This document shows, piece after piece, positions 1 through 9,611 of a stretch of DNA of 64,000 bases. The notes beneath the pieces were generated by a model, which had not been told where the DNA came from, made no database searches, and saw nothing but the letters and a program-made list of their open reading frames with translations. The translations under genes and the position numbers were made by a program. This stretch comes from Actinomadura craniellae (GTDB lineage: Bacteria; Actinomycetota; Actinomycetes; Streptosporangiales; Streptosporangiaceae), in contig NZ_QLYX01000015.1 in assembly GCF_003289645.1 (NCBI RefSeq), positions 124,001 to 188,000 of the forward strand. Reading direction: 5' to 3'. Within the stretch, counting starts at the first letter, position 1. Each line of letters begins with the position of its first letter.

Positions 1-362
1 TCCTGCTCCAGGGCGAGTCGGTCGACGCGTTCAGCCAGATCGTCCACGCCGACAAGTCCCGCGAGTACGGCCTGATGATGACGGCCAAGCTCAAGGAGCT
101 CATCCCGCGGCAGCAGTTCGAAGTGCCCATCCAGGCCGCCATCGGCTCGCGCATCATCGCCCGGGAGAACATCCGCGCCATCCGCAAGGACGTCCTCGCC
201 AAGTGCTACGGCGGCGACATCTCCCGCAAGCGCAAGCTGCTGGAGAAGCAGAAGGAGGGCAAGAAGCGGATGAAGACCATCGGCCGCGTCGACGTCCCCC
301 AGGAGGCGTTCGTGGCGGCGCTGTCGACGACGGGCACACCGGGAGAGAAGGGCAAGAAGTAG
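1..362 (+). CDS. lepA: Elongation factor 4 (LepA), C-terminal end, 5' truncated
   Basis: The reading frame is open from base 3 to the TAG at 360-362 and gives the last 119 residues. The sequence matches the LepA C-terminal domain, with the characteristic run [19 protein letters not shown] and the following basic segment [18 protein letters not shown], which binds the ribosomal A-site/PTC region. LepA is a ribosome-associated GTPase of the cytoplasm that back-translocates or remodels stalled ribosomes. The GTPase domains lie outside the window. The next gene, hemW, follows 56 bp downstream, an arrangement common in bacteria. Confidence 0.96.
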   Translation, partial: LLQGESVDAFSQIVHADKSREYGLMMTAKLKELIPRQQFEVPIQAAIGSRIIARENIRAIRKDVLAKCYGGDISRKRKLLEKQKEGKKRMKTIGRVDVPQEAFVAALSTTGTPGEKGKK

Positions 363-418
363 CCGCCGGGCCTTCGGCGCGGGCCGGAACACCTGCCGCG
401 GGGCGGCAGACTTGGGGG

Positions 419-1639
419 GTGCCCGCGATCCTGCCCGACGGTGACCCCGTACCCGACGACGGCGCGCTTCCCGGCGCGGCCCTGGTCGGGCTCGGCACCC
501 GCCCGTTCGCCTTCTACGTCCACGTCCCGTTCTGCGTGACCCGGTGCGGCTACTGCGACTTCAACACCTACACCGCCGCCGAACTGGGCCCCGGAGCCTC
601 CCGGGCCGAGTACGCCGACACCGCGATCGAGGAGGTCCGGCTGGCCCGCCGGGTGCTCGGCGACGCCGAACTCCCGGTGCGGACGGTGTTCTTCGGCGGT
701 GGCACCCCGACCCTGCTGCCCCCCGGCGACCTGGGCCGCATCCTGGCCGCCATCGAGGCGGAGTTCGGCCTCGCCCCGGGCGCCGAGGTCACCACCGAGG
801 CCAACCCCGAGTCGGTGGACCGGCGGTATCTGGACGGCCTGCGCGCGGCCGGGCTCACCCGGATCTCCTACGGTATGCAGAGCGCCCGCGAGCACGTCCT
901 GGCGACGCTCGACCGCACGCACACCCCCGGCCGGGTGCCGCAGGTGGTCGAGTGGACGCGGGCGGCCGGCTTCGAGCACGTCAACCTCGACCTGATCTAC
1001 GGCACGCCGGGGGAGGACGAGGACGACTGGCGGGCCTCCCTGGAGGCCGCGCTGGCCGCCGGGCCCGACCACGTCTCGGCCTACGCGCTGATCGTCGAGG
1101 AGGGCACCCGGCTGGCCGCCCGGGTCCGCCGCGGTGAACTGGCCCCGCCCGACGACGACGCGATGGCCGACCGCTACCTGCTGGCCGAGGAACTGCTGGC
1201 GGCGCACGGCCTGCACTGGTACGAGATCTCCAACTGGGCCGCCGCCCCGGACGCCCGCTGCCGGCACAACCTGCTCTACTGGACCGGCGCCGACTGGTGG
1301 GGGGTCGGGCCTGGCGCGCACGGCCACGTCGGCGGCACCCGCTGGTGGAACGTCAAGCACCCCGCCGCCTACGCGACCCGGCTGGCCGAGGGCCGCAGCC
1401 CCGCGCACGCCCGGGAGGTGCTGACCGAGGACGACCGGCGGGTCGAGCGCGTGATGCTGGAGTTGCGGCTGGCCACCGGCTGCCCCCTCGCCCTGGTGGA
1501 CGGGCCGGCCGCCCGCCGGGCGGTCGCCGGCGGGCTGCTGGAGCCGGGGGCCTACGAGAACGGCCGCGCGGTGCTCACCCTGCGCGGCCGCCTGCTCGCG
1601 GACGCGGTGGTCCGCGATCTGCTCTGGCCGGAGGGCTAG
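419..1639 (+). CDS. hemW: Radical SAM heme chaperone HemW
   Basis: About 406 residues, the normal length for HemW. The radical SAM cluster motif CVTRCGYCDF (C-x3-C-x2-C) lies about 40 residues in, followed by FFGGGTPTLL and TTEANPES, both family hallmarks. HemW binds a 4Fe-4S cluster and heme and delivers heme to respiratory enzymes; it was long mis-annotated as coproporphyrinogen III oxidase (HemN). The typical HemN-only N-terminal extension is absent. The frame stays open upstream, but the GTG at 419 starts the conserved N-terminus (PAILPDGDPVPDDGALP). It lies downstream of lepA as in many genomes, and its stop overlaps the convergent DUF4870 gene by 4 bp. Confidence 0.93.
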   Translation: MPAILPDGDPVPDDGALPGAALVGLGTRPFAFYVHVPFCVTRCGYCDFNTYTAAELGPGASRAEYADTAIEEVRLARRVLGDAELPVRTVFFGGGTPTLLPPGDLGRILAAIEAEFGLAPGAEVTTEANPESVDRRYLDGLRAAGLTRISYGMQSAREHVLATLDRTHTPGRVPQVVEWTRAAGFEHVNLDLIYGTPGEDEDDWRASLEAALAAGPDHVSAYALIVEEGTRLAARVRRGELAPPDDDAMADRYLLAEELLAAHGLHWYEISNWAAAPDARCRHNLLYWTGADWWGVGPGAHGHVGGTRWWNVKHPAAYATRLAEGRSPAHAREVLTEDDRRVERVMLELRLATGCPLALVDGPAARRAVAGGLLEPGAYENGRAVLTLRGRLLADAVVRDLLWPEG

Positions 1640-2193
1640 CGGAGTTTGAGCAGCGGCCAGGCGACGAACGTCGGGATGGTGTAACGCTCGGCTCGGGTGA
1701 CCGCCTGACCGGCTTTGACCAGGAAGAACATCACCACGGCCACGTACGCCAGCCAGGGTGCGAAGAACATGTCGGACACGAACGCGCCCAGCAGGAAGAA
1801 GGGCACGGCGACGATCATCGCGGCCACGGCGACGTTGAGCGCCTGGGTGGCGTGGAAGGCCAGGAACCGGGAGCTGCGCTTCTTCACCACGTACACGATC
1901 GCCGGGGCGATCGCGCCGACCAGGAACTGGCCGAGATAGGCCATCAGCGCCCAGCTCGTGTCGACGTCGGTCACCTGGTCGGGGCCGTAGGAGGAGTACC
2001 CGCCGTAGGGCTGCTGGGGCGGCGGGCCGCCGTACCCCGGGCCGGGACCGGGGCCGTAGCCGGGCTGGGGGCCGTATCCGGGCTGTGGGGGGCCGTATCC
2101 GGGCTGCGGGGGACCGTAGCCCCCGCCGTACCCGGGCTGCTGGCCGTACCCTGGCTGCTGGCCGTGGGATCCCCTGCGCCGCCGGTCCGGCAT
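1636..2193 (-). CDS. DUF4870-family membrane protein with Gly/Tyr/Pro-rich N-terminus
   Basis: The 185-residue product has two parts. Residues 1-75 are a low-complexity tail built from repeats of PGYG and PQPGYG. Residues 80-185 form a DUF4870 domain with about three hydrophobic segments (ALMAYLGQFLVGAIAPAIVY, ALNVAVAAMIVAVPFFLLGA, LAYVAVVMFFLV) and the family signature RFLAFHATQALN. The function is unknown; the family is an integral membrane protein often carrying such repeats in actinobacteria. A good Shine-Dalgarno (AAAGGAG) precedes the ATG. It is convergent with hemW, overlapping its stop by 4 bp. Confidence 0.82.
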   Translation of the reverse strand: MPDRRRRGSHGQQPGYGQQPGYGGGYGPPQPGYGPPQPGYGPQPGYGPGPGPGYGGPPPQQPYGGYSSYGPDQVTDVDTSWALMAYLGQFLVGAIAPAIVYVVKKRSSRFLAFHATQALNVAVAAMIVAVPFFLLGAFVSDMFFAPWLAYVAVVMFFLVKAGQAVTRAERYTIPTFVAWPLLKLR

Positions 2194-2233
2194 GGCCTGC
2201 TCCTTTCACGTGCACCCGGCCCGTGGCGGCCGT

Positions 2234-3061
2234 TCAGCCCGACGGCTCCGGTGCGGTAACGAAGTCTATGAGTTCTTCGACGCGCCCGAGGAGCGCCGGT
2301 TCCAGGTCGGTATAGGAGTTCACCGCGCCGAGGATGCGCCGCCACGCCTCGCCTGTCTCCATCCGCCAGCCGAGCGCGGTCAGCACGCCCTCCTTCCAGG
2401 GCACCCCCGGGGGCACGTCCGGCCAGCCGGGGATCCGCACGGCGGCGGGCTTGACCCCCTGCCAGACGTCCACGAAGGGGTGCCCGGTGACGAGCACGTG
2501 CGGCGAGGTGATCGCGGCGGCGATCCGGCTCTCCTTGGAACCGGGGACCAGGTGGTCGACGAGCACCCCGAGCCGGCGCCCCGGCTCCGGGCCGAACTCC
2601 GCCACGACGGCGGGCAGGTCGTCCACGCCCTCCAGGTACTCCACGACGACGCCCTCGACGCGCAGGTCGTGGCCCCAGACCTTCTCCACCAGCTCCGCGT
2701 CGTGCCGGCCCTCCACGTAGATCCGGCTCTCCCGGGCGACCTGGGCTCGCAGCCCGCGCACCGCGATCGAACCGGAGGCGGACCGGGCGGGCGCGGCGGG
2801 ACCGGGGGTGGGCCGGACGAGGGTGACCGGGCGGCCGTCCAGCAGGAAGCCGGCCGGGGCGAGGGGGAACAGGCGGCGCCGGCCGAACCGGTCCTCCAGC
2901 GTCACCCCCTGCTTGTCGCAGGCCACCACCGCGCCACAGAACCCGCTGTCGGGGTCCTCCACGACCAGATCGCGTTCGGCGGGCACCTGCGGTATCTGCC
3001 CCTTGCGCGGGCGCCGCCAGTCGCCCGCCAGCACGTCGTCGCCGTAGTCCTTGCTGCGCAC
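2234..3061 (-). CDS. DUF3097 family protein
   Basis: The 275-residue product matches the actinobacterial DUF3097 family, beginning MRSKDYGDDVLAGDWRRPRK and running through LVVEDPDSGFCGAVV to GWPDVPPGVPWKEGVL and RRILGAVNSYTDLEPALLGRVEELIDF. It is probably a cytoplasmic soluble protein of unknown function; its place beside hrcA-dnaJ is conserved in actinomycetes. It starts with GTG. A TAGGGT box (3068-3073, complement) lies exactly 6 nt upstream of the start, which suggests a leaderless transcript. It is divergent from hrcA, so the two promoters share about 150 bp. Confidence 0.88.
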   Translation of the reverse strand: MRSKDYGDDVLAGDWRRPRKGQIPQVPAERDLVVEDPDSGFCGAVVACDKQGVTLEDRFGRRRLFPLAPAGFLLDGRPVTLVRPTPGPAAPARSASGSIAVRGLRAQVARESRIYVEGRHDAELVEKVWGHDLRVEGVVVEYLEGVDDLPAVVAEFGPEPGRRLGVLVDHLVPGSKESRIAAAITSPHVLVTGHPFVDVWQGVKPAAVRIPGWPDVPPGVPWKEGVLTALGWRMETGEAWRRILGAVNSYTDLEPALLGRVEELIDFVTAPEPSG

Positions 3062-3164
3062 GGCGGCACCCTAACGCCGGAGCGGGGCGAACCGGGCGTC
3101 GCCCTTGGTCCGCCGGCGTGGCGGATCGAAGCCGCAGGCCGCCCCCATCCGCGCCGCGGAGCCG

Positions 3165-3170
3165 TACACT
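3165..3170 (+). promoter_or_regulatory. -10 box of the hrcA-dnaJ promoter
   Basis: TACACT matches the actinobacterial TANNNT -10 consensus. It lies directly before the CIRCE element, so the expected transcription start falls inside the operator, the usual arrangement for HrcA repression. No clear -35 hexamer was found. Confidence 0.6.
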
Positions 3171-3196
3171 TGGCACTCAGAGGTAGGGAGTGCCAG
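3170..3196 (+). promoter_or_regulatory. CIRCE operator (HrcA binding site)
   Basis: Left arm TTGGCACTC (3170-3178), a 9-nt spacer, and right arm GAGTGCCAG (3188-3196). The arms are inverted repeats matching at 8 of 9 positions and agree with the consensus TTAGCACTC-N9-GAGTGCTAA at all but two or three positions. It overlaps the probable transcription start and ends 18 nt before the hrcA GTG. It implies heat-inducible autoregulation of hrcA and co-repression of dnaJ and rsmE. Confidence 0.93.
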
Positions 3197-3213
3197 TGGC
3201 GGGAGGTGATCAC

Positions 3214-4227
3214 GTGCTCGATGACCGCAAGCTGGCGGTGCTTCGCGCCATCGTCGAGGACTACGTCTCCACCAACGAGCCGGTCGGCTCGAAGGGGCTG
3301 GTGGACCGGCACAACCTCGGAGTCTCGCCCGCGACGATCCGCAACGACATGGCGGTGCTCGAGGAGCAGGGCTACATCGCCCAGCCGCACACCAGCGCGG
3401 GCCGGGTGCCGACCGACAAGGGTTACCGGCTGTTCGTCGACCGGCTGTCGACGGTCAAGCCGCTGTCCAAGGCCGAGCGGCGGGCGATCGAGACCTTCCT
3501 GAACGGCGCCTACGACCTCGACGACGTGGTGCGCCGGACGGTGCGGCTGCTCGCCCAGCTGACCCGCCAGGTCGCCGTGGTGCAGTACCCCTCGCTGACC
3601 CGGTCGTCGGTGCGCCACGTCGAGCTGGTGCCGGTCGCCGACCAGCGGCTGCTGCTGGTGCTGATCACCAACACCGGCCGGGTCGAGCAGCGGGTGATCG
3701 AGACGCAGTCCCCGGTCACCGAAGACACGATCACGCAGCTACGGGCGCTGCTGAACACCTGCCTGGACGGCTGCCGGCTCGCCGAGGCGCCCACCGCGGT
3801 GGCCGACCTCCCCGACCGGGTGGCGGTCGACGACCGGCCGGTGGCGGCGGCGGTGCTCTCGGTGCTGCTGGAGACGCTGGTCGAGAAGCACGACGAGAAG
3901 GTGGTGTTCGCGGGCGCCGCGAACCTGGCCGCCGTCGACTTCGCGCAGAGCTTCCGGGACGTTCTGGAGGCGCTCGAGGAGCAAGTGGTCTTGATGCGGT
4001 TGCTCGGTGAGACCGGAGACTCCTCTACCCTGACGGTGCGGATCGGCACCGAGAATCCGCACGAGGGCCTGCGGTCGACCTCCGTGGTCGCCGCCGGCTA
4101 CGGCGTCGGAGATCAGGCCCTGGCCCGGCTGGGAGTGCTGGGCCCGACGCGCATGGATTACCCCGGCACGATGGGAGCAGTACGGGCAGTGGCACGTTAT
4201 GTCGGACAGATCCTGGCGGGGTCGTAA
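3214..4227 (+). CDS. hrcA: Heat-inducible transcription repressor HrcA
   Basis: 337 residues from the GTG at 3214. A strong ribosome site GGGAGGTG (3201-3208) selects this start over an in-frame GTG at 3190 that lies inside the CIRCE element. The N-terminal winged helix is visible ([22 protein letters not shown] and [20 protein letters not shown]), followed by [15 protein letters not shown], the HrcA signature, then the dimerisation/GAF-like part. HrcA represses chaperone genes by binding CIRCE and depends on GroEL for activity. Its stop is immediately followed by the dnaJ start. Confidence 0.96.
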   Translation: MLDDRKLAVLRAIVEDYVSTNEPVGSKGLVDRHNLGVSPATIRNDMAVLEEQGYIAQPHTSAGRVPTDKGYRLFVDRLSTVKPLSKAERRAIETFLNGAYDLDDVVRRTVRLLAQLTRQVAVVQYPSLTRSSVRHVELVPVADQRLLLVLITNTGRVEQRVIETQSPVTEDTITQLRALLNTCLDGCRLAEAPTAVADLPDRVAVDDRPVAAAVLSVLLETLVEKHDEKVVFAGAANLAAVDFAQSFRDVLEALEEQVVLMRLLGETGDSSTLTVRIGTENPHEGLRSTSVVAAGYGVGDQALARLGVLGPTRMDYPGTMGAVRAVARYVGQILAGS

Positions 4228-5358
4228 GTGTCCAACGACTACTACGCGACCCTCGGCGTTCGTCGCGACGCCGGCGCGGATGAGATCAAGAAGGCCTACC
4301 GCCGGCTCGCCCGCGAGCTCCACCCGGATGTCAATCCGGATCCGGAGACCCAGGAGCGGTTCAAGGAGATCACCCAGGCCTACGAGGTGCTCTCCGACCC
4401 CAAGAAGCGCGAGATGTACGACCTGGGCGCCGACCCGTTCGCCGCGGGCGCGGGCGCCGGGGCCGGCTTCGGCGGCGCGGGCTTCCCGTTCAGCGACATC
4501 ATGGACGCCTTCTTCGGCACGGCCGCGGCGCGCGGCCCGCGCAGCCGGGCCCGGCGCGGCCGCAACGCCACGCTGCGGGTCGAGCTGGAGCTGGCCGAGA
4601 CGGCGTTCGGCACCACCCGTGAGCTGGCGATCGACACCGCGATCGTCTGTTCCACCTGCACGGGCTCCGGGGCCGCTTCCGGCACCCACCCCGAGAACTG
4701 CGACATGTGCCACGGCCGGGGCGAGATCCAGCAGGTGCAGCGGTCGTTCCTCGGCCAGGTGATGACCTCGCGGCCGTGCCCCCAGTGCGGTGGCTTCGGC
4801 AGCGTCATCCGCCACCCGTGCCCCGAGTGCTCCGGGGACGGCCGGGTCCGCACCCGCCGGACGATCAAGGTCCGCATCCCGGCCGGAGTGGAGAACGGCA
4901 CCCACATCCAGCTCGCGGGCGAGGGCGAGGTCGGCCCGGGCGGCGGCCCGGCGGGCGACCTGTTCCTGGAGATCGTCGAGCGTCCCCACGCGATCTTCGA
5001 ACGGGACGGCGACGACCTGCACTGCACCGTGCAGATCCCGATGACCGCGGCGGCCCTCGGCACCAAGGTCACGATCGAGACCCTCGACGGTCCCGAGGAG
5101 GTCGACATCAAGCCCGGCACCCAGTCCGGGCAGGTGATCCCCCTGTACGCGAAGGGCGTCAAGCACCTCAACGAAACCGGCCGCGGCGACCTGATGATCC
5201 ACGTCAACGTGGAGACGCCGATCAGGCTCGACGAGGAGCAGGAGGAACTGCTGCGGCGGCTGTCGCAACTGCGCGGCGAGGAGCGCCCGCCCGGTAAGTT
5301 CGCCCCGGGCCAGCAGGGCTTCTTCTCCCGGCTCCGGGACGTCTTCACCCAGGGATGA
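4228..5358 (+). CDS. dnaJ: Molecular chaperone DnaJ
   Basis: 376 residues with full type I architecture. The J domain (about 1-68) has the HPD motif in [10 protein letters not shown] Gly/Ala/Phe-rich linker follows (75-95). The zinc-finger region holds four CxxCxGxG repeats ([32 protein letters not shown]), and the C-terminal substrate-binding domain completes it. It stimulates the DnaK ATPase. It starts with GTG abutting the hrcA stop, so the two are translationally coupled under CIRCE control. In actinobacteria this hrcA-linked copy is usually the second DnaJ (DnaJ2), while the dnaK-operon copy lies elsewhere. Confidence 0.96.
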   Translation: MSNDYYATLGVRRDAGADEIKKAYRRLARELHPDVNPDPETQERFKEITQAYEVLSDPKKREMYDLGADPFAAGAGAGAGFGGAGFPFSDIMDAFFGTAAARGPRSRARRGRNATLRVELELAETAFGTTRELAIDTAIVCSTCTGSGAASGTHPENCDMCHGRGEIQQVQRSFLGQVMTSRPCPQCGGFGSVIRHPCPECSGDGRVRTRRTIKVRIPAGVENGTHIQLAGEGEVGPGGGPAGDLFLEIVERPHAIFERDGDDLHCTVQIPMTAAALGTKVTIETLDGPEEVDIKPGTQSGQVIPLYAKGVKHLNETGRGDLMIHVNVETPIRLDEEQEELLRRLSQLRGEERPPGKFAPGQQGFFSRLRDVFTQG

Positions 5359-6086
5359 GCCCGCCGGTCTTCCTCGCCGAACCGGGCCGGCTCACCGCCG
5401 ATCAGGTGGTCCTGGACGGCCCCGAGGGGCGGCACGCCGCGACCGTGCGGCGGCTGCGCCCCGGGGAACGGGTCGACCTGACCGACGGGGCCGGTCTGCT
5501 GGCCGAGTGCATCGTCACCGCGGCCGGGCGCGACGCGCTGACCCTGGAGGTGCTGGCCCGGCACCGGACCGAGCGTCCCGAGCCCCGGCTGGTGGTCGTC
5601 CAGGCGCTGCCCAAGGGCGACCGGGGCGAGCTCGCCGTCGAGCTGATGACCGAGGTCGGCGTCGACGAGATCGTGCCCTGGGCGGCGGACCGCTGCGTGA
5701 CACGGTGGCGGCCGGAGCGCCGGGAGAAGGCGCTCGGGCGGTGGCGTGCCACCGCCCGCGAGGCGGCCAAGCAGGCCCGCCGGTCCTGGCTGCCCGAGGT
5801 GGCCGACCTGGCCGACACCGCCCGGGTCGCCGACCGGCTGGCGGGCGCGGCGGCCGGGGCGGTGCTGCACGAGGAGGCGACCGAGCCCCTGTCAGGCCTG
5901 TGCCCGCCCACCGCCGGCGAGTTGGTGGTGGTGGTCGGCCCCGAGGGCGGGATCACCCCCGAGGAGCTCGAAGCCTTCGCCGCGGCGGGTGGCCGGCCGT
6001 TCAGGCTCGGCCCCACCGTGCTGCGCACCTCCACCGCCGGTGTCGCCGCGGCGGCCCTGCTGCTGGGCGCCACCGGCCGCTGGTGA
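5355..6086 (+). CDS. rsmE: 16S rRNA (uracil-1498-N3)-methyltransferase
   Basis: 243 residues, a SPOUT-class methyltransferase of the RsmE family. The N-terminal PUA-like part contains [19 protein letters not shown]. The C-terminal knot contains [16 protein letters not shown] and [20 protein letters not shown], the SAM-binding trefoil signatures. It methylates U1498 of 16S rRNA. The ATG overlaps the dnaJ stop by 4 bp (ATGA), giving translational coupling in the heat-shock operon. The downstream gene is convergent, only 8 bp away. Confidence 0.94.
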   Translation: MSPPVFLAEPGRLTADQVVLDGPEGRHAATVRRLRPGERVDLTDGAGLLAECIVTAAGRDALTLEVLARHRTERPEPRLVVVQALPKGDRGELAVELMTEVGVDEIVPWAADRCVTRWRPERREKALGRWRATAREAAKQARRSWLPEVADLADTARVADRLAGAAAGAVLHEEATEPLSGLCPPTAGELVVVVGPEGGITPEELEAFAAAGGRPFRLGPTVLRTSTAGVAAAALLLGATGRW

Positions 6087-6094
6087 CCCGTGTT

Positions 6095-6766
6095 TCAGGA
6101 GGCGTTGGCCGCCGGGGAGGGGGCGGTGCCCTGAGTGCCCGGGTCGGGTTCGGCTGACGGGTCGGGCTCCGGCGTGGGGGAGGTCGGGGCACCCGGGTCC
6201 GGTGTGACCGGGTCGCTGGGCGCGGGCGCGCAGGGGCCCTGCGGCGTGGCGGAGGGCACGGGCGAGGGCGAGCCCGTTCCGGCACTTCCCTGCGGGGGAC
6301 AGAACGGGGCGCCGGTGGCCGATCCGGTGGGGGGCGCGGTCGGGGAGCCGGTGGGGGGCACCGAGGGGCCGTCGCCCGGCTGCTGCGGGCCGCCCGGCCA
6401 CGGAGCGCCGCCCGTGCCGGTCCCCTGCGAGGTGTCGGCCCCCCGGGGATGATCGTCGTTGGACGGGTCGTTGTGCCCTGCCGAGGTGATCTGACCGATG
6501 GTGGCGGGGGCGGACAGCACGACGAGCGCGGCGAGCACCACCGCGGCGCCCGCCAGCACCGGCCGCACCCAGGACTGGGCGAACCAGGTCCAGTCGGGCA
6601 GGCGGGGAAGCGCCAGCCGGCTCGACAGCGGAAGGCGATCGTGGCCGGCCGCGATCCGGGCGCGTATCCGTTCGAGTCCGTCGGGAGCCGGCACGACCTC
6701 GTCCGCCTCCGCGTGCAGGGCACGGCGCAGGAGGTCGCCGTACTCGTCGTGAGGGTCGGTGGTCAT
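6095..6766 (-). CDS. Single-pass membrane protein, likely sigma-factor partner
   Basis: 223 residues. A cytoplasmic N-terminus of about 68 residues contains DEYGDLLRRALHAEADEVV and ERIRARIAAGHDRL. One transmembrane segment follows (VRPVLAGAAVVLAALVVLSA, about 69-90). The exterior tail is long and rich in Pro, Thr, Gly and Ser with little predicted structure. The start overlaps the stop of the upstream sigma gene by 4 bp, so the two are co-translated. That context suggests an anti-sigma or sensor role, but the zinc-binding HxxxCxxC motif of ZAS anti-sigmas is absent. I cannot assign it to a named family. Confidence 0.7.
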   Translation of the reverse strand: MTTDPHDEYGDLLRRALHAEADEVVPAPDGLERIRARIAAGHDRLPLSSRLALPRLPDWTWFAQSWVRPVLAGAAVVLAALVVLSAPATIGQITSAGHNDPSNDDHPRGADTSQGTGTGGAPWPGGPQQPGDGPSVPPTGSPTAPPTGSATGAPFCPPQGSAGTGSPSPVPSATPQGPCAPAPSDPVTPDPGAPTSPTPEPDPSAEPDPGTQGTAPSPAANAS

Positions 6767-7371
6767 GAAAACTGCTCCAGGACGTTGCGGAGGGCGGCCA
6801 TCCCGCGGGCCGTATGGCTCTTCACGGCGCCGCGGCTGATGCCCATGGTGCGGGCGATCTCGGCTTCGGACAGATCTGCGTAGTACCGCAGGACGAGAGC
6901 CTCCCGCTGCCGGGTGGGCAGCCCGCTCAGGGCCTGGACGACCGCGCTGCGCTCAAGCTCGACGATGGCGCCGTTCTCGGCGCTGGGTGCGTCGGGCAGG
7001 CCCTTGGGCGCGTACTTCTCGACCACCGCGCGGTGCCGCAGCACGGACCGGGACTTGTTCACCACCGACTGGCGCAGGTAGGACAGCGCCTTGTCGGGGT
7101 CGCGCAGCCGCCGCCAGCCGCCGTGCATGGCGACGAAGGCGTCCTGCACCACCTCCTCGGCGGTCGCGACGTCGCGTACCAGCAGGGCGGCGAGCCTGAC
7201 GAGGGAGCGGTAGTTGGCCGCGTACAGGGCGGTCACGGCCTGGTCCGCGTCCCAGGCGACGGCTACGGCGCCCGCCGTGGCACTGGCCACGAGGGTCTCT
7301 GTCACGTCAGTGGGACGCGCTCCGTCACTGTCGGGTTTACCAAAGGGCATCTTCAGCCTTGCCTCGGTCAC
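6763..7371 (-). CDS. SigE-family ECF RNA polymerase sigma factor
   Basis: About 202 residues from the GTG at 7371; an ATG at 7350 (195 residues) is an equal alternative. Region 2 contains ALYAANYRSLVRLAALLV and ATAEEVVQDAFVAMHGGW. Region 4 contains LSGLPTRQREALVLRYYADL and EAEIARTMGISRGAVKSHTA, a helix-turn-helix of the SigE-family type found in actinomycetes. It directs core polymerase to alternative promoters. It is co-translated with a downstream membrane protein that may control it. The frame is open further upstream to 7482, but that extension is Arg/Pro-rich and not conserved in style. Confidence 0.88.
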   Translation of the reverse strand: MTEARLKMPFGKPDSDGARPTDVTETLVASATAGAVAVAWDADQAVTALYAANYRSLVRLAALLVRDVATAEEVVQDAFVAMHGGWRRLRDPDKALSYLRQSVVNKSRSVLRHRAVVEKYAPKGLPDAPSAENGAIVELERSAVVQALSGLPTRQREALVLRYYADLSEAEIARTMGISRGAVKSHTARGMAALRNVLEQFS

Positions 7372-7573
7372 CTGTTCGCCGTCCCCCGGCCGTCTTCTCG
7401 GTACGACGCGGACGGGTGCGACCCGGCCGGTGGCGTACGTGGGACCCAGTGCGGCGTTCCGGGGGGAACCGGGGGTGCGCACTGCGCTGCAACCTTAACC
7501 GCAGCGGGGCCCTGCGCGCCCACGGAGCCGGGGGATCCGCGATGTCCGGAGCGGGCCGCGGGGACGGTCCGGA

Positions 7574-7579
7574 TAGGAT
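7574..7579 (+). promoter_or_regulatory. Probable -10 box of hit
   Basis: TAGGAT fits TANNNT. The start of transcription would be near 7586, leaving a leader of about 30 nt that contains the hit ribosome site GAGAGG (7605-7610). Confidence 0.45.
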
Positions 7580-7615
7580 TCCAGAGTCCGTTCGACGACG
7601 GTGTGAGAGGTGCTC

Positions 7616-7966
7616 GTGTCCGAGCCGGCCTGCCTGTTCTGCAAGATCGTCTCCGGTGAGGTGCCGGCGAAGGTCGTGCGCGAGACCGCGCGCACGGTGG
7701 CCTTCCGCGACATCAACCCGCAGGCCCCCACCCACGTCCTGGTGATTCCCCGGGAGCACCACGTGCACGTGGGCGCGCTGGCCGCGGCCGACCCCGAACT
7801 GCTCGCCGCCGTGCTGGGCGAGGCGCACGAGGTCGCGGTGGACGAGGGCATCGCCGAGACGGGCTACCGCGTGGTGTTCAACACCGGCGCGCAGGCCGGC
7901 CAGACCGTGTTCCACGTCCACGCGCACGTGCTGGGCGGCCGGGGCCTGGGCTGGCCCCCGGGATAA
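7616..7966 (+). CDS. HIT-family nucleotide-binding protein
   Basis: 116 residues from the GTG at 7616, preceded by GAGAGG at 7605-7610; an in-frame GTG at 7610 overlaps that site and is less likely. It carries the CLFCKIVSGEVPAKVV N-terminus (Cys pair), DINPQAPTHVLVIPREH, and the catalytic histidine triad TVFHVHAHVLGG. HIT hydrolases act on nucleoside phosphoramidates and dinucleotides such as AppppA. It leads the conserved actinobacterial run hit-phoH-ybeY-CNNM-CDA-era. Confidence 0.92.
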   Translation: MSEPACLFCKIVSGEVPAKVVRETARTVAFRDINPQAPTHVLVIPREHHVHVGALAAADPELLAAVLGEAHEVAVDEGIAETGYRVVFNTGAQAGQTVFHVHAHVLGGRGLGWPPG

Positions 7967-8058
7967 TCGAGGGCGCGCCGTCGTACCCGCCCAGTAACAT
8001 GGGGAGCGACAGTCACAGGCACCGAACAGGCAGGACTGAAAGGCCGTAAGGCCGGCTG

Positions 8059-9129
<1,071 letters not shown>

Positions 9130-9131
9130 CG

Positions 9132-9611
9132 ATGAGCATCGAGGTGCTGAACGAGTCCGGCGCGGCGGTCGACGAGGAGGCGCTGGCCACCCTCGCCCGG
9201 CACGTGCTGGACGGCATGCGGGTCCATCCGCTGGCCGAACTGTCCGTGCTGTTGGTGGACGAGGCGGCGATGAGCGCGCTGCACGAGAAGTGGATGGGCG
9301 AGCCCGGGCCGACCGACGTGCTGGCCTTCCCCATGGACGAGTTGCGTCCCGGCCACATGTCGGGCGGCGCGGACGATGCGGGGACGCCCGATCCCGGGCT
9401 GCTGGGCGATGTGGTGCTCTGCCCGTCGGTCGCCGAGCGGCAGGGTGCCGAGGCCGGGCACGGCACCGCCGCCGAGCTCGAACTGCTGTGCACCCACGGC
9501 ATCCTGCACCTGCTCGGTTACGACCACGCGGAACCGGCCGAGCACGCCGAGATGTTCGGGCTGCAGGGCCGGCTGCTGGAGTCCTGGCAGGAGAAACGCC
9601 CCCCGCGATGA
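9132..9611 (+). CDS. ybeY: Endoribonuclease YbeY (rRNA maturation factor)
   Basis: 159 residues with the zinc-binding signature [11 protein letters not shown] near the C-terminus and the upstream motif [11 protein letters not shown]. YbeY is a single-strand endoribonuclease needed for 16S rRNA 3'-end maturation and 70S quality control. It follows phoH by 2 bp, and its stop overlaps the next start (ATGA at 9608). An insertion relative to short homologues is seen around [16 protein letters not shown]. Confidence 0.95.
   Translation: MSIEVLNESGAAVDEEALATLARHVLDGMRVHPLAELSVLLVDEAAMSALHEKWMGEPGPTDVLAFPMDELRPGHMSGGADDAGTPDPGLLGDVVLCPSVAERQGAEAGHGTAAELELLCTHGILHLLGYDHAEPAEHAEMFGLQGRLLESWQEKRPPR

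Noticed and set aside
206-2215. 669-codon open frame on the minus strand
   Set aside because: Antisense shadow of hemW running on through the DUF4870 gene in a different frame; no domain.
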